DNA from: Takifugu bimaculatus
Taxonomy: Eukaryota; Chordata; Actinopteri; Tetraodontiformes; Tetraodontidae
DNA length: 64,000 bases
NCBI GenBank assembly: GCA_004026145.2
Contig: CP034992.1
Location: 2,680,927-2,744,926 of the forward strand
Reading direction: 5' to 3'
The position numbers were made by a program, and so were the translations under genes. The notes under the pieces were generated by a model. It worked only from the letters and a program-made list of their open reading frames with translations. It did not search any database and was not told where the DNA came from. Of this stretch, positions 59,401 to 64,000 are shown one piece after another. Every line of letters starts with the position of its first letter. Position 1 is the first letter of the stretch.

Positions 59401-61290
59401 ACCTTTGTTGTTTGAAACTTTTGCTAAATTTAAACAGAGCTCGGTAAAAATCATAAATCATAACCTTGCTGTCAATGAATGTTTGGGTATTTGAAGACTT
59501 TTCCCCTCTGATCCAGGAGGCCCTCTTCTGTTCTAAATGAACTGGTTTGGAATCTTAGAGTGATACCACGCACCCCCCCTTTTAAGTGGCCACAATACTG
59601 GTTTACCAGAAATTGTCGTTAGCGGCTGTTAAAGGGGTCGTCATGTCCTGGTTGTCATGTGATGTTGGGAGTTTCACGATTGTGAAACTTTCTGAGGAGG
59701 ATCCCAGGATCCCAAGGTAGGCAGCAGTAACCATTGTCTTTTTTCTTTGTGAAACTGATAAAAACTGGCCAAAACATGAACAATACTGTCTTCAAACGAG
59801 TCCCTTAATCTTTAGGTGTAGATGGACGGCTGAATCCTGTCCTGAGGAGCTGGCTCTCCTGTGTTGGGCCCTGCATCTGTGGCACAGCTGTTCAGCTACA
59901 TCTGTACATTCTTAGCTGCTCTGGACAGCGTTAACCTCGTGACTCTGTTGGTGGTGGGTGCTCTGTCCTTTGGGTGGACCAGTCTCTGTCTGAGTGTGTT
60001 TTTCCAGGCGTAAAATGAACTGGAGATGTTTTGTTTGCTGAAAATCCTTCGGAGTTCCAGAGGAAGCTAGTTGGGTTTCACTTCTTACGCAACCTTGCTG
60101 TCCAACAACATTGTTTCAAAACTGATGGCACCATGTGAGGCTGCAGAGACAACTTTTAAACTAGGATCGCAACAATAAGACCCTTCTTTATGATTTATAT
60201 TCTATTATTATTCAAATATTTGGAGATAAATCTCATGTTACAAGTAATTAATATGATCAAGGCCATTAAAATGATTGAAGAAGCATATATATATTAAAAT
60301 GAAGTACAGAAAATGATTTTTCTGTCTCAATTACAAAGTGGTGAGATAAAGCATGGATTTCTGTATGGAATTGTGCCCAGATATTATGGGAAAACTCAGA
60401 GAGGAGACATGAAAAACCCGAGAGATGCATGTATAACTGAGGTCCGATAATCATCTTGACTTTGGAAGAAAGAGTTAAATAAATATATTTAGAATCAAAA
60501 GATGATTCACTTTAGTGTGATTATGTGTGGGAACAGCAGGGAATATAAACAGAGCCATTTAATCACACCAGACATTAACCACCAAGAATGTCCAATAAAA
60601 ACAGACTGTTTCATGTGGTTTTCTGCTCATGTCTGTTGGGACATTTGTCCAATCTTATCGGAGCCACCTGGAGGTCCCAGTCTTGTTGGCAGGGAGGAGT
60701 GAAATATATTTAAATTGGAGTCAGTCGGTGTCTGAGAGATGAGGATGAGCAGCATTTAAGCGATGAAGACTATAATGAGAACACTGGCAAGTGAAGATAG
60801 AGTGGGTCACGTGACTTCGACTTCAGGAAGAAACACTTTAAAACAAATTTCCATCCACTGTTCCATTCGCTTTGTGTAAATATTCTTTTATCTGTGGTTG
60901 GTTTTTCTTTGTTCTATTTTTTCCTTTCATTTTTTCACACATGATAAAAGCGTGTCCATGTGAGAAAGAACTGGACTCCGAAGTGAGTCGGATTCTAAGG
61001 AAAGAGGGTTTGACGACCTTTGGCACATGTCGATTTTGGAAGCGGAGGGACCGATTCACCCACGAAAGCCGTCACCGTGCACGGACCAATTTACGCGTCG
61101 GGCGCGCTGCTCCGCGTCTTGGACTGAAATCATTTAAAGTAGCGGACACAACCTCAGCGCCGGTGTGGGCAAAGAACCTGTGAAACAGTGTTCCTGGTGC
61201 CCCAGACGGTGCCCGAATCCCTCCTGCGGGGAACTGCTCCGGCTCTCCTCTCCTCTCCGCTGAGCGCACGCTCGTCCGGCGTCCGCCAAC
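56453..61290. other. Gene-poor spacer and adora1 5' flank
   Basis: No gene is supported. An octamer ATGCAAAT near 57613 lies in an AT-rich stretch. The last 200 bp before 61291 are GC-rich and probably contain the adora1 5' UTR. Confidence 0.5.
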
Positions 61291-63747
61291 ATGCCTCCGG
61301 GTCTACCTTCCTCTAAAGCCCTCTACATCGTGATGGAGGTGGTGATCGCGCTGTTGTCCGTGGTGGGCAACGTGATGGTGGTGTTGGCTGTGCGCATTAG
61401 CCGCTCTCTGCGAGACACCACGTTTTGTTTCATCGTCTCCCTGGCCTTGGCTGACATTGCGGTCGGAGCACTCGTTATCCCGCTCGCCATCACTATCAGC
61501 ATCGGACTCCAGACGCACTTCTACAGTTGCCTGCTGGTCGCCTGCACGGTGCTGGTCCTCACGCAAAGTTCTATCCTGGCGCTGCTGGCCATCGCCTTTG
61601 ACCGCTACCTGAGAGTCAAAATACCCATGAGGTAGGCGTAAAAGAGATTTATAGATATTTTTTATTTTAAAATGTCATGCCTCTGTGTCTTCAAGCTGCT
61701 TGGGCCGAGGGAAGCCGCCAGCGCGGACGGTGCTGTGTCATGTTCAGGTTTTATTCCAGCTCCCATCGCAGATTTTTGGGATAAATGTGGGGGCAGACGG
61801 TTCCAGCGTGTCTGTAATAGCCTTGGAGTAGCGTCCCTTAGGAGGATTAAAGTGGCCTGTTTTTGCTTTGATTAAAAAGTTACATTTTGGATAAGATGGC
61901 CACGGAGGACTATGCACGCTGCCATCAGAGCTTTGGACCAATAAAACTAAAAAAAAAGGCACAAAATATCATCGACTTTCCCGCATGGAACTACAGAAAA
62001 TTGAAAGATTAAACTAAATTAGCTGTAGATGGAGTAATTCTCTGCTAGGTTGGCGATTGATAGATTAATTGCAGGACTGTGTTGTTACTCAGCAGAGTAA
62101 AAAACGTCATGTCCAAGAGATCTTGATTCACATCTTTGATGTCCACGTCTCTGAGTGGGTGTCAGCGTTGCAGCTTTCAGAGAATTTCACATCTGTGGCG
62201 ACAGGCTCGGTTTCAGTGCCCTGCAGAAGAAACCTGTAAAGTTGCTCATCAAGCCTTTGATTTCCTTCCTCCTCTGATCTGATTTGCTGATAACTAACTT
62301 GGTGACATCCTCAACGATGACCTTCACCCCCGTCCTTTTGCCTTCACCCCTCATTTTAGGAGCAACCCAAGCTTCTACTCTAAATCGCCTCATTTAACAG
62401 CGGGTCGCGAGGATGCATGACTGGTCAATGGGCTCATGGCGGCTGGTGGACGGATTGCGTAATTTCTTAAACTGTTGCACGTGGAATCATGTGCACCCAC
62501 TTTTGTGAGCCGGAGAGGCTATTTAGAGACATCTGAATTTGGGTCCAAGTCTTATTTATCTCTCTGCTGCAGGTTTTCTCGCTCAGTTCCAGGAGAGGGT
62601 TGAACTTGGACCAAATTCTGATCTGTTTATTCTGTATCAGGTCAGGCGGTATTGTTGTCGGGGGGGTGTTGCATCATCAGCTGAAATATTTGCCCATCTT
62701 ACTGGGAATTCAGCCGAATGCGTTGTTTCTTTTGCAAAGCGATGAGTCGGAAAAGGGAATTTAGACACCGGAAAGACGGGACAGCTCCTTCTCTATGACT
62801 GGGTCAGCTCTTCCTCACACACTGAAGCTGGTTTAGGGCAGAGCTGCACTGTCAGGGTTTTTGTGGGGGATGTTTGAGCAAAGGCTGGTGTGTCTGAGCA
62901 CCTGAAGACTGAAGAAGATCCATTTTGCTCTCTTTTGTTGCTGCAGCTACAAGCGAGTGGTGACGCCGCGGCGGGCTGGCCTGGCCGTGCTCTTCTGCTG
63001 GCTGGTGTCCATCGTCGTGGGCCTCATGCCCATGCTGGGGTGGAACAACCTGCAGAGCCTCCGCGACAACGGCTCCCTGGTCACCGAAGACCTGTTGGTG
63101 ACCTGTGCGTTTGAGACGGTCATCAGCATGGACTACATGGTCTACTTCAACTTCTTCGGCTGGGTGCTGCCCCCCCTGCTCCTCATGCTGGCCATCTACA
63201 TTGAGATCTTCTACATGATCCACAAGCAGCTCAATAAGAAGGTGTGTATGTGTTTTGAGGGGTTATCTATCATGGGATCAGTCAGCCTAGATTTCTGATG
63301 CACAATTTCTGGAGGGTTTATTTCTAGGCTCAGGGTTCAAACTGGTCTGATGTTCTTGTCGTCTAGGTAACAGATAGCCACATAGACCCCAGACGTTACT
63401 ACGGCAAGGAGCTGAAGCTCGCCAAATCCCTGGCCCTGGTCCTCTTCCTCTTCGCGATCAGCTGGCTCCCGCTTCACATCCTCAACTGCATCACCCTTTT
63501 CTGCCCCACCTGCGAGAACCCCGAGGTCATCATGTACACCGCGATCATCCTCACGCACGGCAACTCGGCCGTCAACCCCATCGTTTACGCTTTTCGTATC
63601 AAGAAATTCCGTACGGCCTTCCGGAAAATCTGGAAACTATACGTGCTCTGTCAGGATCCGGCTGCTCGGCTCCCTCAGCGAGGCAGCCAGAGGGGACGGA
63701 GTAATGACACGAGGCTGCGGCAGAACTACGACGATGACGATCTGTGA
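61291..63747 (+). CDS. adora1: Adenosine receptor A1-type GPCR
   Basis: Three coding exons, 61291-61631, 62947-63241 and 63367-63747 (TGA), give 338 residues. Seven hydrophobic segments are visible. Class A marks are the TM2 region SLALADIAVGALVIPLAI, DRYLRVKIP after TM3, GWNNL in ECL2 (A1-type), SWLPLHILNCITLFCP in TM6/ECL3 (A1-type), and HGNSAVNPIVYAFRIKKFR with NPxxY in TM7. VYFNFFGWVLPPLLLM also fits A1 better than A3 or A2. A Cys at VLCQDP in the tail suits palmitoylation. A1 receptors couple to Gi/o and lower cAMP. The first intron is at the conserved position after the DRY region; a second intron in ICL3 is additional to the mammalian A1 structure. The codon split by intron 1 becomes Ser (IPMS) where human has Arg. 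The symbol is given without an a/b suffix. Confidence 0.94.
61632..62946 (+). other. adora1 intron 1
   Basis: GTAGGC donor and TTGCTGCAG acceptor, 1.3 kb, at the intron position shared by vertebrate adenosine receptors. No other feature is supported. Confidence 0.75.
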
Positions 63748-64000
63748 CCCACGGCCATTAATTAGACTGCTGTGGAACTTTGGAGCTTCTCTCCACCGGT
63801 GGGCAGAATGCAACGGACGTTGCTTTCAGGCTCAAAGGATTTCCAGGCGAAAACTGTCTGAACGGCATCAAAGGACGTCGGGAAAGATAAGAGAGGAGTA
63901 AATTCTACTGTGGACTAGAACAAATGAGCGGGGAGGCGGGAGAACCACCCTGAAACAGACTTTGATTCAATGGGACTGATGAGCTCTCCCCTAATGCACA
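63748..64000 (+). other. adora1 3' UTR, start
   Basis: Non-coding sequence after the TGA. No poly(A) signal is seen before the window ends. Confidence 0.6.

Noticed and set aside
1..64000. CRISPR array, insertion sequence, prophage or biosynthetic cluster
   Set aside because: The window is intron-rich vertebrate DNA; repeats are microsatellites and no spacer-repeat structure or transposase gene is present.

Overview
The window is ordinary nuclear DNA of a vertebrate, almost certainly a teleost fish. The evidence is multi-exon genes with GT-AG introns, many CA, AAT, ATCT and CCAT microsatellites, and protein matches that are clearly vertebrate but differ from mammals at fish-typical levels. 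There is no prokaryotic, organellar or viral gene block and no CRISPR array. All gene models were read by eye, using reading frame, splice phase and remembered family sequences.

Layout. Positions 916-3120 (+) hold the last two coding exons of ccdc3. About 4.4-7.9 kb (+) hold a multi-exon gene I do not recognise, with a coiled-coil N-terminal part. From 12.4 to 26.7 kb (-) lies a calcium/calmodulin-dependent kinase I gene (camk1) with large introns and a probable non-coding first exon near 30.2 kb. Then comes a tight block whose order and relative orientation match human 3p21.1: nek4 (+, 31.3-35.9 kb), spcs1 (-, 36.5-37.4 kb), glt8d1 (+, 38.2-40.2 kb) and gnl3 (-, 41.4-45.2 kb). A two-exon C2H2 zinc-finger gene follows (+, 46.15-48.03 kb). 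A gene-poor 13 kb stretch with a 0.5 kb CCAT array leads to an A1-type adenosine receptor (+, 61.3-63.7 kb).

How the genes relate. The block is housekeeping or signalling without a shared pathway: spcs1 is in the ER signal peptidase complex, glt8d1 is a Golgi-type glycosyltransferase, gnl3 is a nucleolar GTPase, nek4 and camk1 are Ser/Thr kinases, and adora1 is a Gi-coupled receptor. camk1 and nek4 diverge from one intergenic region, spcs1 and glt8d1 diverge from another, and nek4/spcs1 and glt8d1/gnl3 converge with closely spaced poly(A) signals. ccdc3 beside a CaMKI gene mirrors the human CAMK1D-CCDC3 pair at 10p13.

Most interesting. Two equal-length 64-nt C/D-box snoRNA-like units lie in gnl3 introns. 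They resemble the SNORD19 family, which the human GNL3 gene also hosts, and carry an identical guide complementary to 18S rRNA. Also notable are a tandem exon-pair duplication in nek4, a GC-AG intron in camk1, an extra coding intron in adora1, a Ser in place of the Asn of the gnl3 G4 motif, and the unidentified coiled-coil gene with an internal duplication.
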